From Streptomyces djakartensis (GTDB lineage Bacteria; Actinomycetota; Actinomycetes; Streptomycetales; Streptomycetaceae): a stretch of DNA of 64,000 nt. Numbering within the stretch: the first letter of the stretch is position 1; the number at the start of each line of letters is the position of its first letter. Location of the stretch: NCBI RefSeq assembly GCF_014651075.1, contig NZ_BMWE01000006.1, forward strand, positions 124,001 to 188,000. Reading direction: 5' to 3'. Below the pieces are notes generated by a model. The model made no database searches, was not told the DNA's origin, and saw nothing but the letters and a program-made list of their open reading frames with translations. A program made the translations under genes and the position numbers. Below are positions 1 through 8,456 of the stretch, in pieces.

Positions 1-965
1 ATGCGGGCCAGCTCCTCGATCATCTGGGCGCCGATCATGCCCGCGTGGTACGAGGTGCCGCAGCCGAGGATCTTCACGCGGCGGATGCGCCGGGCCTCAC
101 GGGCGTCGAGGTTGAGGCCGCCCAGGTGCACGGTGGAGAAGCGGTCGTCGATGCGGCCGCGCAGCACGCGGTCCACGGCGTCGGCCTGCTCGTGGATCTC
201 CTTGTGCATGTAGGTGTCGTGGCCGCCCATGTCGTAGGAGGCGGCCTCCCACTCGACGGTGGTGGGCTCGGCGGTGGTGCGGGTGCCCTCGGTGGTGTAC
301 GTGCGGAAGTCGTCGGCCTTGATGGTGGCCATCTCGCCGTCGTCGAGGGTGACGACCTGGCGGGTGTGGGCGACCAGGGCGGCGATGTCCGAGGCGACGA
401 ACATCTCCTTCTCGCCGATGCCGAGGACGACCGGGGAGCCGTTGCGGGCGACGACGATGCGGTCGGGGAAGTCGGCGTGCATGACGGCGATGCCGTACGT
501 GCCCTCGATCAGCCGGAGGGTCTCGCGGACCTTGTCCTCCAGCTTGGTCGCCTGCGAGCGGGCGATGAGGTGGGTCAGGACCTCGGTGTCGGTCTCGGAG
601 AGGAACTCGACGCCGTCCGCCTCCAGCTTGCGGCGCAGCTCGGAGGCGTTGTCGATGATGCCGTTGTGGACGACGGCGACCTTGCCCTCGGCGTCCAGGT
701 GCGGGTGGGCGTTGACGTCGGAGGGGGCGCCGTGGGTGGCCCAGCGGGTGTGGGCGATGCCCGTCGTGCCCTTGAAGCGGGCCGGGACCTTGGCCTCCAG
801 GTCGCGGACGCGGCCCTTGGCCTTGACCATCTTCAGGCCGGACGTCTTCGGGGACGTGACGACGATGCCCGCGGAGTCGTAGCCGCGGTACTCCAGGCGC
901 TGCAGGCCCTCAAGGAGCAGGGGCGCGACGTCACGCTTCCCGATGTAACCGACGATTCCGCACAT
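1..965 (-). CDS. glmS: Glutamine--fructose-6-phosphate aminotransferase, N-terminal part
   Basis: Makes glucosamine-6-phosphate from fructose-6-phosphate and glutamine, the entry step to amino-sugar and peptidoglycan precursors in the cytoplasm. The protein begins MCGIVGYIGK, so Cys2 becomes the N-terminal nucleophile of the Ntn glutaminase domain; the EYRGYDSAG stretch follows. About 321 residues are present: the glutaminase domain and the start of the first SIS domain. The 3' part lies beyond the left edge, and the first complete codon begins at base 3. A small gene ends 10 bases upstream on the same strand, suggesting cotranscription. Streptomyces often carry two glmS copies; which one this is cannot be told. 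Confidence 0.95.
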   Translation of the reverse strand, partial: MCGIVGYIGKRDVAPLLLEGLQRLEYRGYDSAGIVVTSPKTSGLKMVKAKGRVRDLEAKVPARFKGTTGIAHTRWATHGAPSDVNAHPHLDAEGKVAVVHNGIIDNASELRRKLEADGVEFLSETDTEVLTHLIARSQATKLEDKVRETLRLIEGTYGIAVMHADFPDRIVVARNGSPVVLGIGEKEMFVASDIAALVAHTRQVVTLDDGEMATIKADDFRTYTTEGTRTTAEPTTVEWEAASYDMGGHDTYMHKEIHEQADAVDRVLRGRIDDRFSTVHLGGLNLDAREARRIRRVKILGCGTSYHAGMIGAQMIEELAR

Positions 966-975
966 AGATACGTTC

Positions 976-1233
976 CTAGCCGTAGACGATGCGCCGCAGC
1001 TGCCGGAGCGAGAGCTCCGGCGGGGCCACCGCGCGGTATTTGAGATCCGCCTCGATCCGTTCGAAGATCGCCGCGTTGACCAGGCCCTGGGCCTGGAGCT
1101 CGCGGTGGCGGCGACGGACGTACTCCTCGGTCGTCTCGTCGAAGTAGGCGAGCACGTCCTGGATCACGCGCAGCGCCTCGCCCCGGCTGAGGGGGCTGGA
1201 CCGCGTCAGATGATCAACGAGTTCGTCGTGCAC
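976..1233 (-). CDS. Conserved small protein upstream of glmS, unknown function
   Basis: An 85-residue protein, charged and predicted mostly helical, ending in the conserved-looking segment PPELSLRQLRRIVYG. I recognise it only as a type of small actinobacterial conserved hypothetical. I chose GTG at 1233 because AGGA lies about 8 bases upstream and the protein then begins VHDELVDHL. A TTG at 1269 would add 12 basic residues with worse ribosome-site spacing. It stops 10 bases before glmS, so the two are probably one transcript. No enzymatic motif is visible, and no function is proposed. Confidence 0.65.
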   Translation of the reverse strand: MHDELVDHLTRSSPLSRGEALRVIQDVLAYFDETTEEYVRRRHRELQAQGLVNAAIFERIEADLKYRAVAPPELSLRQLRRIVYG

Positions 1234-1298
1234 CCGGTAGATCCTGAGCCACCGGCGCGTCTTTCGCAAGAATCCTGCCCGATTTCGGGCATACGCGT

Positions 1299-1470
1299 GT
1301 CTACGTGTTCAGCGCGCCGGACTCCTACGAGGGGCACGAGCGCGAGGTTGGACCACTCGTTCCTGCGCGTGGACGTCACCCCCGCGCCGAAGGGCCGCCA
1401 CACCACCTTGAAGGTGCGGGGCATCGCCGGGACCGGTGAGCGGATCGACCACTTCACGGTGGCGCGCCGG
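1299..1470 (+). pseudogene. Remnant of a metallophosphoesterase-like gene
   Basis: Two protein-like blocks lie in different plus-strand frames. One at 1299-1349 reads VYVFSAPDSYEGHEREV, and one from 1351 reads DHSFLRVDVTPAPKGRH and continues to about 1470. The second resembles the C-terminal region of Streptomyces purple-acid-phosphatase-like metallophosphoesterases. There is no start codon, metal-binding motif or upstream part. The blocks abut with a frame change, as expected after an internal deletion. The rest of the 355-base gap 1234-1588 holds nothing else I recognise. The family call is from memory of the motif and is tentative. Confidence 0.4.
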
Positions 1471-1588
1471 GCCGAGCAGGGCCCGCGGGCCGCATCCGCC
1501 GCGACTGCCCGGGACGGGTGCGGAACCCCGGCCCGGACCGCCGCCGCGGCAGGTGCCGTGCGCGTTCCGAGGACACCCTTCCTTCGGG

Positions 1589-2269
1589 TCAGATGCCGAG
1601 CATGGTGTTGAGGTCGTCCAGGGACTTCACCGTCACGTAGTCGTAGCCGTGGGTCACCGGGTCGTAGCCCCGGTCCAGCAGGACCAGATTGCGGAAGCCC
1701 ATGTCGTGCATCGACATGTGGTCGTAACGGGTGTGCGAGGCGACGTGCACGAAGTCCTCGGGGGAGGCGTCGAGCTGGTCGAGCATGTACTCGAAGGCGG
1801 CGTAGCGGGGCTTGTAGTAGCCGGCCTGCTCCGCGGTGAAGACGGCGTGGAAGTCCGCCCCGAGCTTCGGCACGCTCTCCGCGAGGAAGGAGTCGTCGGC
1901 GTTGGAGAGGATGACCAGCTTGTAGTGCTCGGCCATCTTCTTCAGCGGCTCCACCACGTCCGGGTGGGGCCCCCAGCCGCGGACGCCCTCGGCGAAGCGT
2001 TTGCCCGCGTCGGGGGCGGCTTTCACACCCCACTTGCGGCAGACCCGCTCGAAGGAGTCCTGGAGCACCCGCTCGTAGGGGTAGTACTCGCCGCGTACCT
2101 GGTCGTAGCGGTAGCCGCGGAACTCCTTGACGAACTGGTCCCACTGCTCCGCGGGGATCCGGTCGCCGACGAGTTCACGCGTGATGGGGGTGATCGGGTA
2201 CTCGATCAGCGTGCCGTAGCAGTCGAACGAGACGTACTTCGGCCGGAACTGCAGCGAGGGAATGGCCAT
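1589..2269 (-). CDS. HAD hydrolase, haloacid dehalogenase type II-like
   Basis: A 226-residue cytoplasmic HAD-superfamily hydrolase. Motif I is FDCYGTLIEY (nucleophile Asp of DCYGT), motif II is LVILSNADD, a Lys lies in GYYKPRYAAFEYML, and acidic residues follow in RYDHMS. The DxYGT form is typical of type II 2-haloacid dehalogenases and related phosphatases, so the substrate is not fixed by sequence. It is the third gene of a set with the class III aminotransferase and APH kinase, starting 53 bases after the kinase stop. That suggests a house-cleaning or product-dephosphorylating role rather than true dehalogenation (inference). Start ATG at 2269. Confidence 0.8.
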   Translation of the reverse strand: MAIPSLQFRPKYVSFDCYGTLIEYPITPITRELVGDRIPAEQWDQFVKEFRGYRYDQVRGEYYPYERVLQDSFERVCRKWGVKAAPDAGKRFAEGVRGWGPHPDVVEPLKKMAEHYKLVILSNADDSFLAESVPKLGADFHAVFTAEQAGYYKPRYAAFEYMLDQLDASPEDFVHVASHTRYDHMSMHDMGFRNLVLLDRGYDPVTHGYDYVTVKSLDDLNTMLGI

Positions 2270-2322
2270 GAGGACGCTCCTGTCGTTTCTGGGGAAAACC
2301 GCACTTGTCCGGGACTGGCTTC

Positions 2323-3402
2323 TCAGGGACGCCCGTGGCGGGCTTCCCTCAGGTGCGCGACGACGTGGTCCAGGCTCACCGTCAAGGAACGCTCGATATT
2401 GATCCAGTCGTCCTTGGCGTGACCGAGGAGGTAGTCGCGCCGTTCGGGTGCGCGCTCCGCCCGCCAGTTGGTGATCAGCGCACGCAGTGTGAGCCGTGCC
2501 AACGCGGCGACGGGGAGCAGCGGGAGTTCCGGGGCCTGGATCGGCCGCTCCCGCTGGTAGCCGGCGGCGAAGGCGCAGGCGTCCTGCCAGGGCTCGTCCG
2601 GCGTCCGGCCGAGCAGGTTCGCCATCGGAACGGCGGGGTCGAAGATCACCGCACTGCGCACCGTGTCGCCGAAGTCGATGACACCGGTGACGAAGTGATC
2701 GCTCTGTGGCTCCACCACGATGTTGTAGGGGCTGAAGTCCCCGTGGATCACCTGCGTTTCGAGATCGCTCAGCCTCGGGACGACGTGCTCGCCGAAGAGC
2801 CGGAAGACCGACCGGGCCAACTGGCGGTGCTCGGGGTTCGGTGTGTGCTCGACCAGTTCGGTCAGCCGGTGGAAATGCCGGAGGTCCCATGCCAGGCCTC
2901 GCCGGTCCGCCGGGTGCGTGAACGGCCTGAGTGCCACGTCGATCAGCCCCAGCATCCCGCCCGCCTCGGAGAGCCGCTCCGCGTCCGGGTTCACATCGGC
3001 CAGGACCGGGCCTTCGACGAAGTGGAACACCCGCAGGATGCGGGTCCTGCCGCCGCTCAGCCTGATCTGGACGTGGTCGTCGGCGTCGGCGGTCAGCTTC
3101 ACCCGCTGGACGGGCAGGTGCGGCGCGGTGGTTTCGAGGTGGCGCATCGCGGCGGTCTGGAGGGCGACGACCGCCTCCGCCTCGTCGGGTGGTGAGACCT
3201 TCACGAGGTAGTCGCCCGAGTCGGTACCGAGCCTGAACGTGTCGTCCTTCTCGGTCGCCAGTCGCCCCAGGCCCCCGGTGAGGCGGTAGTGCTCCTCAAG
3301 GAGATCGCTCACCAGCGACACGTCGATGGGCTCATGGGACGACGTCAGGCCGCTCTCCCGGAAGAGCCGCTGGGCGAAATCCGTAGCTGGTGAGGTGTTC
3401 AC
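2323..3402 (-). CDS. APH-fold kinase, hydroxylysine kinase-like
   Basis: A 359-residue aminoglycoside phosphotransferase-fold kinase with catalytic loop VIHGDFSPYNIV (HGD, then Asn) and metal-binding VIDFGDT. It belongs to the subgroup that includes 5-hydroxylysine kinase, often linked to class III aminotransferase-type phospho-lyases. Its gene follows such an aminotransferase by 24 bases, so a kinase-then-lyase pathway on an amino alcohol or hydroxylysine is plausible. It starts with GTG at 3402, preceded by AAGGGGGC. An antibiotic-modifying role is less likely given the neighbours, but family resemblance alone cannot exclude it. Confidence 0.75.
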   Translation of the reverse strand: MNTSPATDFAQRLFRESGLTSSHEPIDVSLVSDLLEEHYRLTGGLGRLATEKDDTFRLGTDSGDYLVKVSPPDEAEAVVALQTAAMRHLETTAPHLPVQRVKLTADADDHVQIRLSGGRTRILRVFHFVEGPVLADVNPDAERLSEAGGMLGLIDVALRPFTHPADRRGLAWDLRHFHRLTELVEHTPNPEHRQLARSVFRLFGEHVVPRLSDLETQVIHGDFSPYNIVVEPQSDHFVTGVIDFGDTVRSAVIFDPAVPMANLLGRTPDEPWQDACAFAAGYQRERPIQAPELPLLPVAALARLTLRALITNWRAERAPERRDYLLGHAKDDWINIERSLTVSLDHVVAHLREARHGRP

Positions 3403-3426
3403 GGTCAGCCCCCTTCGGCCGGCCTG

Positions 3427-4776
3427 TCACAGGCGGTTCTTCGCGACCTCGGCGAAGGTCTCCAGGAATCGCGTCACATCGGCGGAGTCGAAGGCCAGTG
3501 GAGGACGGATCTTCAGGGTGTTCGCCGACGTGCCCGTGCCGCTGATCAGGACGCGGCGATCGCGCATGTCGTTGATGACGTCTTCGGCGAGTGCGCGGTC
3601 GGGCTCGAGGGTCTCCCGGTCCTTGACGATCTCCACGCCGACGTAGAGACCGGCGCCGCGCACTTCGGCGACGTAGGGCGAATCCTCGGTGATCTCCCGC
3701 AGTCCCGCCCGCAGAGCGTTGCCGTTCTCCAGGACGCGCTGCCGCACGTTCTCCTTCTCGAAGACGTCCAGCACCGCGGCGCCGGCGGCCACGGGGATGG
3801 AGCTGCCGCCGAAGGTGTTGAAGTAGCGGACGTTGCGTCCGAACTCCTCGCAGACCTCGGGGCGGAAGACCACGCCGGAGATCGGCAGGCCGTTGCCCAT
3901 CGGCTTGCCCATGGTGACGATGTCCGGCACCACACCGTGGCGGCTGAAGCCCCACATCGACTCCCCGAGCCGGGCGAACCCGGACTGGACCTCGTCCGCG
4001 ATGTAGACACCGCCGGCCGCGTGCACCTCCTCCACCACGGCCCGCAGGTAGCCGGGCGGGTCCGTGAAGATGCCGTCGCTGCTGTGGGCGCAGTCGGTGA
4101 TCAGGGCCGCGAGCCGGTAGCCGTGGCGCTCCAGGTCGCCGATCGCCCCGCGTACCTGCCGCCGCATGTGCTCGGCGAGCGTGGATCCGGGCGCGACCAG
4201 GCGCGGGTCAGGAGCGTCGATGAGCCGGACGTTCGGGCCCAGCGGCGAGCCCGCGCCGAGGGTCGGTGAGAAGCTCGCCACCTCACGGGTGAGGCCGTGG
4301 TAGGCCCAGCGGGTGACGATGACGCCCTCGCCGCCCGTGTGGAATCGCGCCACCCGTACCGCCAGGTCGTTCGCCTCCGATCCGCTGCACGCGATGCTCA
4401 GCCTGGACAGCTCCTCGGGGAACGTCGAAAGAAGCCGCTCCGCGTAGTCGACCAGTGCCTCCTGGACGTAGCGCGTGTTGGTGTTGACCACCGCCATCTG
4501 GCGGGCGACGGCCTCGGCCACGTGGGGGTGGGCGTGCCCGACGCACGGGACGTTGTTGTACGCGTCCAGGTAGTCGTTGCCGTCACGGTCGATCAGGTGG
4601 GCCCCGTGACCGGAGACGAACTCGACCGGCTCCCTGTAGATCAGTGTGTAACCGGGACCCAGCACCTTGTTCCGGCGCTGGATGGTCGCTTGGAGGTGCT
4701 CGGGGAGCTCGCTCAGTACCCCGGGGTCGAACCGGTTGGGGTAGTGGGCGATCGCCCGACTCAGTGTCGAGGTCAT
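3427..4776 (-). CDS. Class III PLP aminotransferase / phospho-lyase family
   Basis: A 449-residue fold-type I PLP enzyme. The cofactor Lys is about residue 291 in VTMGKPMGNGLP; SGSEANDLAVR binds the phosphate group, and IADEVQSG carries the Asp that contacts the pyridine nitrogen. The sequence fits the group containing ethanolamine-phosphate and 5-phosphohydroxylysine phospho-lyases, which are class III aminotransferases that eliminate phosphate. It is first in an operon with the APH kinase and HAD protein and is divergent from a ROK repressor. ATG at 4776 was chosen because upstream codons read through the promoter region. The substrate is inferred from context, not proven. Confidence 0.8.
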   Translation of the reverse strand: MTSTLSRAIAHYPNRFDPGVLSELPEHLQATIQRRNKVLGPGYTLIYREPVEFVSGHGAHLIDRDGNDYLDAYNNVPCVGHAHPHVAEAVARQMAVVNTNTRYVQEALVDYAERLLSTFPEELSRLSIACSGSEANDLAVRVARFHTGGEGVIVTRWAYHGLTREVASFSPTLGAGSPLGPNVRLIDAPDPRLVAPGSTLAEHMRRQVRGAIGDLERHGYRLAALITDCAHSSDGIFTDPPGYLRAVVEEVHAAGGVYIADEVQSGFARLGESMWGFSRHGVVPDIVTMGKPMGNGLPISGVVFRPEVCEEFGRNVRYFNTFGGSSIPVAAGAAVLDVFEKENVRQRVLENGNALRAGLREITEDSPYVAEVRGAGLYVGVEIVKDRETLEPDRALAEDVINDMRDRRVLISGTGTSANTLKIRPPLAFDSADVTRFLETFAEVAKNRL

Positions 4777-4843
4777 CAGGCACACCTTCAGTCTCGTCCG
4801 GGATTGCTCGTTGCGTTGGCCGGAACCATAGCAGCATTTCTTC

Positions 4844-4856
4844 CAGTTCCAAACTG
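4844..4856. promoter_or_regulatory. Candidate ROK operator between divergent genes
   Basis: CAGTT-CCA-AACTG is a perfect 5-bp inverted repeat in the 131-base divergent gap between the aminotransferase and ROK genes. It lies in an AT-richer stretch that also contains GAAACTAGAAAC. ROK repressors commonly bind such palindromes, so control of both genes from here is an inference. Confidence 0.45.
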
Positions 4857-4907
4857 AAACTAGAAACTCCCTGCCGACCGGCGTACCGCGCTCGCTATGG
4901 TCATCAC

Positions 4908-6077
4908 GTGACCAACCCGACCTCTCGCGACTACAACAAGGCATCGGTCCTCGACGTGGTCCTCTCCCACGCGCCCTTGACGCGGAACCAGCTGATCGAG
5001 CTGACGGGCCTGAGCAAGGCCACCGTGTCCAGAGCCGTGGAGGAGCTCCGTGCCGACGGCTTCGTCATCGACGGCGGGGTCGACGAGATCACCGGCCGCG
5101 GCCGCCGCTCCACCTATCTGGACCTGCCCGGCACGACCGGGCACGTCGCCGGAGTCAGCTTCGGTGTCCAGACCACCGGTGTTCTGGTGACCGACCTGAG
5201 GGGGCGGGAGATCCACCACGTGACGGTGCCCACCGTCGATCACCAGGAGGTCGAGGACGCCGCGGGATGGCTGGTCGACCTCGTCGCGCGGGCCGCCCGG
5301 TCCGCGCGGGGGCCGCTGCGTCAGATCGTCGTCGCGGTGCCCGGCCGGGTCCGGGGCGGCACGGAGATCTTCGGCCCCGCGGAGTCGATGAGGATCTTCG
5401 CCGGCTCTGACCTGCACCGAGCCGTCGAGGACCTGGTCGAGGCCCCCGTGCTCCTCGACAGTGACGCCAACGCGGCCCTGCTGGGCATCCTCACCGACGA
5501 CGCGACCGTCAAGAACGCCGCGCTCTTCAGCGTCAGCACCATACTGAACTTCGCCGGCTGCACAGATCACGAGCTCGTCCGGGGAAGCACACCCACCTTC
5601 GGCGACATCGGCGTGCTCTCCTCGGGGACCGGCGACGAGAACCTCGACGAGCTGCTCAGCACCCGGGGTCTCCTCCGGTTCGCCCGCAAGCGGGGGCTCG
5701 ACCTGGAGCGCATCGAGGACCTCTGGCAGCGACCGCACACAAAGGCGCCGTACGCCGAGGTGCTGCAGGCGTTCACCACGGCGGTCGTGACCGCCGTCAG
5801 TGTCGTCGCGGTGACGCTCGACCCGGAGTCGGTCTACTTCGTGGGCCGGCTGCGTCCGCTCGTCGACGTCGTCCTTCCGCAGGTGCGCGAGCGGCTCGAC
5901 CAGAACCTTCCGGCCGTGCCGGACATCAGGACGGGTCCGCATCAGATCGGTCTGTCGACGGCACAGGGAGCGGTCTACGCCTGCCTGGCGATCGCTCAGG
6001 AACGACTGCGGGACGCCGTGCTCAGCGCGCGGCGCCAGAGTCAGGCCGCCGTGCAGGCGGCTGCACCGGCCTTCTGA
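4908..6077 (+). CDS. ROK-family transcriptional regulator
   Basis: A 389-residue protein with an N-terminal winged helix-turn-helix (residues about 8-60, with LIELTGLSKATVSRAVEELRA) and a ROK/sugar-kinase fold behind it (VAGVSFGVQTTGVLVTDL, then VLLDSDANAALLG). The zinc-binding cysteine motif usual in sugar-kinase ROK members is not evident, which fits a pure regulator. The GTG start at 4908 puts the HTH at the N-terminus. It is divergent from the aminotransferase-kinase-HAD operon, which it probably represses until a metabolite binds. The gene ends in a strong bidirectional terminator shared with desD. Confidence 0.85.
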   Translation: MTNPTSRDYNKASVLDVVLSHAPLTRNQLIELTGLSKATVSRAVEELRADGFVIDGGVDEITGRGRRSTYLDLPGTTGHVAGVSFGVQTTGVLVTDLRGREIHHVTVPTVDHQEVEDAAGWLVDLVARAARSARGPLRQIVVAVPGRVRGGTEIFGPAESMRIFAGSDLHRAVEDLVEAPVLLDSDANAALLGILTDDATVKNAALFSVSTILNFAGCTDHELVRGSTPTFGDIGVLSSGTGDENLDELLSTRGLLRFARKRGLDLERIEDLWQRPHTKAPYAEVLQAFTTAVVTAVSVVAVTLDPESVYFVGRLRPLVDVVLPQVRERLDQNLPAVPDIRTGPHQIGLSTAQGAVYACLAIAQERLRDAVLSARRQSQAAVQAAAPAF

Positions 6078-6095
6078 GCCGCACGCGCCCCTGAG

Positions 6096-6138
6096 AGACG
6101 AGCACCCCCGGTGGACCGTACACCGGGGGTGCTCGTCT
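6096..6138. terminator. Bidirectional hairpin terminator
   Basis: A perfect 18-bp stem (6096-6113 with 6121-6138) with loop GACCGTA lies between the convergent ROK and desD genes, 19 bases after the ROK stop and 9 bases after the desD stop. There is no long U tract, as is common in Streptomyces terminators. Confidence 0.85.
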
Positions 6139-6147
6139 GCCTGCGGG

Positions 6148-7920
6148 TCAGAACTTCGCGATCGGGTTCTTCAGTTCGCCGACCAGCTGGAGTGCGCCGG
6201 ACGGGTCCGCGAGGTCCACCATCTGCTGGTTGTTGCGCAGCTGGAGGCGGTTGAGGCAGGACAGCGCGAACTCGGGGGCGAACATGTCGTACTGCTCGAA
6301 CTTGTCGGCCAGTTCGGGTGTCGCCTCCTGGTAGGCGCGGGTGACCTCCGCGACCGTGCGCCAGAAGTCGTCCTCCTCCAGGATCCCCTCGGTGGCGAGG
6401 TTCGCCGCGAGGAAGCGGAAGAAGCAGTCGAAGACATCCGTGAAGATCGACAGGAGTTTCGTCTCCTCCGGCACCTCCACCCGCAGCCGCTCCACCGTCG
6501 GCGGCAGCACCGCCTCCGGGTCCATGACGGCGATCTCCTCGGCGATGTCCTTGTAGATCGCGCGCTGCACGGCCCCGTCCTTCAGCACGAGGATGACGTT
6601 CTCCCCGTGCGGCATGAAGACCAGGTCGTAGGCGTAGAAGCTGTGCAGGAGGGGCGTGAAGTACGCCTGGAGGTAGCGGCGCAGCCACTCCGTCGGGGCG
6701 AGACCCGACTGTTCGATCAGCGCGCCCGCCACCGACGCACCCTCATGGTCGACATGGACCAGGGACGCCATGGTGGCCAGCGACTCGCCCTCCTGGAGCG
6801 ACGGCACCGGGCTCTCCCGCCACAGGGCGGCGAGCATCTTGCGGTACGGCGAGTAGCGGTCCGTGGCCCTCTCGTACTCCAGGTGCCGGTAGCCGACCGC
6901 GGCCCGCTCCCGGATGATCGACAGGCCGGTGGACTTCAGCACCGGGTCGCCCTCGATGAGCTGGGCCAGCCAGTCGTTGATCGCCGGCGTGGCCTCCATG
7001 TAGGCGGCCGACAGGCCGCGCATGAAGCCCATGTTGATGACGGACAGGGCCGTCTTCACGTAGTGCTTCTGGGGGCTGGTCGTGTTGAAGAAGGTGCGGA
7101 TGGACTGCTGGGCCAGGTACTCGTCGTCGCCCTCGCCCAGACACACCAGGTGTTTGCGGGCGACCTCGGCCGCGAAGGTGACGGTGAGCTTGTTCCACCA
7201 CTGCCAGGGGTGGACGGGGATCAGGAGGTAGTCGGCCGGGTCGAGGTCCTGCTCGCGCAGCACGCCGTGGAAGCGCTCGACGGTCTCCGCGCCCAGCTCC
7301 TCGCGCAGGAACGACTCGTACTCGATGCCGACCCCGGCCGTGAACGCGGCACGTGAGCGGTGTGCCGCGAGCCAGACCAGCCGGATGGGGCTCGCCGTCT
7401 CGGGGGCGTACGACAGGTACTCGTGGATGCCGAAGCCGAGCCGCCCGTTGTTGGCCACGAAGCAGGGGTGGCCCTCGGTCATGCCGGTCTCGATGGTCTG
7501 GAAGTCGCCGCGCGCCAGCTCGGCCGCGGTGAGCTGGGGCTTGGTGAGCTTGTAGCAGGTGCCGGAGAGGGTGGAGGAGATCTCCTCCAGGTAGACGGGC
7601 AGGATGGCGTCGCTCAGGCCCAGGGACTTCCGCAGTTCGATGAAGAAGTCCAGGGCCGCCAGCGGCTGCTCGGCGCCGTCGCGGTGGCGGGTGATCGACT
7701 CCGCGTCGACCTGCCAGTGGTCGAGGGCGCGGCGGGTGGCCCTGAAGGTGTACCGGGTCTGACCGTCGTCGCTGCGGACGACGTACTCGCCGTCACCGGT
7801 GGCCTCCGGCGTGATGAGCCGCTCATGCGCGAACTCGGCGAGCGCCTTGCGGATCAGCAGGCGGTTGGCCCGCGCCCAGCGGTGGGGGGACAGATGCGCC
7901 ACGGCGTCGGACAGGGTCAT
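6148..7920 (-). CDS. desD: Desferrioxamine synthetase DesD (IucA/IucC family)
   Basis: A 590-residue NIS siderophore synthetase that uses ATP to condense N-hydroxy-N-succinyl (or acyl) cadaverine units and cyclise them to desferrioxamine E/B-type hydroxamates. IucA/IucC features are visible: TEGHPCFVANNGRLGFG near residue 155, LLIPVHPWQWWN, and the C-terminal FhuF-like region with FMPHGENVILVL. Length is typical. It is last in desABCD, with ATG at 7920 overlapping the desC stop (ATGA), so translation is coupled. Expression should follow the iron box upstream of desA. Confidence 0.95.
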   Translation of the reverse strand: MTLSDAVAHLSPHRWARANRLLIRKALAEFAHERLITPEATGDGEYVVRSDDGQTRYTFRATRRALDHWQVDAESITRHRDGAEQPLAALDFFIELRKSLGLSDAILPVYLEEISSTLSGTCYKLTKPQLTAAELARGDFQTIETGMTEGHPCFVANNGRLGFGIHEYLSYAPETASPIRLVWLAAHRSRAAFTAGVGIEYESFLREELGAETVERFHGVLREQDLDPADYLLIPVHPWQWWNKLTVTFAAEVARKHLVCLGEGDDEYLAQQSIRTFFNTTSPQKHYVKTALSVINMGFMRGLSAAYMEATPAINDWLAQLIEGDPVLKSTGLSIIRERAAVGYRHLEYERATDRYSPYRKMLAALWRESPVPSLQEGESLATMASLVHVDHEGASVAGALIEQSGLAPTEWLRRYLQAYFTPLLHSFYAYDLVFMPHGENVILVLKDGAVQRAIYKDIAEEIAVMDPEAVLPPTVERLRVEVPEETKLLSIFTDVFDCFFRFLAANLATEGILEEDDFWRTVAEVTRAYQEATPELADKFEQYDMFAPEFALSCLNRLQLRNNQQMVDLADPSGALQLVGELKNPIAKF

Positions 7921-8456
7921 ACGGCTACTCCTCGGGCGGCCGAGAACTGCGCGCGGGTGCAGAAGCTCAGCAGCGCGCGCTTCTCCGGCTTGTCGATCTC
8001 ACGTACGGGCACGAAGCCGACGGCCTCGTTCAGCGCGTGCACGGCCTTGTTGCTCACATCGGGCTCCACGACGACCCGCCGGGTGCGCGGGTCGGCGAAC
8101 AGCTCCTCCATCACGGCGGTGATCACGGCCCGGGTGAAGCCGTGGATGGGACGGTCCGTCGGGGCGACCAGGAAGTGCATGCCGACGTCGCCGGGCTCCG
8201 GGTCGTACAGCCCGGCCAGCTCCACGTACCGGGGGTCGTACTTCTCCATGAGGAAGGCAGGCACGCCGTCGTGGAGGCCGAGGTACGCGTCGTGGTGCTC
8301 GTGCGCCGCGATGCGCAGGTACTCGCGCTCGACGTCCTGGAGTGCCGCGTCCTGCATCATCCAGTAGGCCGCCTTGGGGTGGGTGACCCAGGAGTGCAGC
8401 AGCTCGGCGTCCTTCAGCGGGTCGAGGGGGCGGAGGGTGAGGGATCCGATGCTCAT
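7917..8456 (-). CDS. desC: N-acyltransferase DesC (GNAT, siderophore)
   Basis: A 179-residue GNAT-fold acyltransferase of the IucB/RhbD type that acylates N-hydroxycadaverine with succinyl-CoA or acetyl-CoA. Visible features are the segment [28 protein letters not shown], and the C-terminal [20 protein letters not shown] acetyl-CoA region. It sits between desB and desD with ATGA overlaps on both sides, so the three proteins are made in a coupled way. Acyl-donor preference cannot be read from the sequence. Confidence 0.93.
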   Translation of the reverse strand: MSIGSLTLRPLDPLKDAELLHSWVTHPKAAYWMMQDAALQDVEREYLRIAAHEHHDAYLGLHDGVPAFLMEKYDPRYVELAGLYDPEPGDVGMHFLVAPTDRPIHGFTRAVITAVMEELFADPRTRRVVVEPDVSNKAVHALNEAVGFVPVREIDKPEKRALLSFCTRAQFSAARGVAV

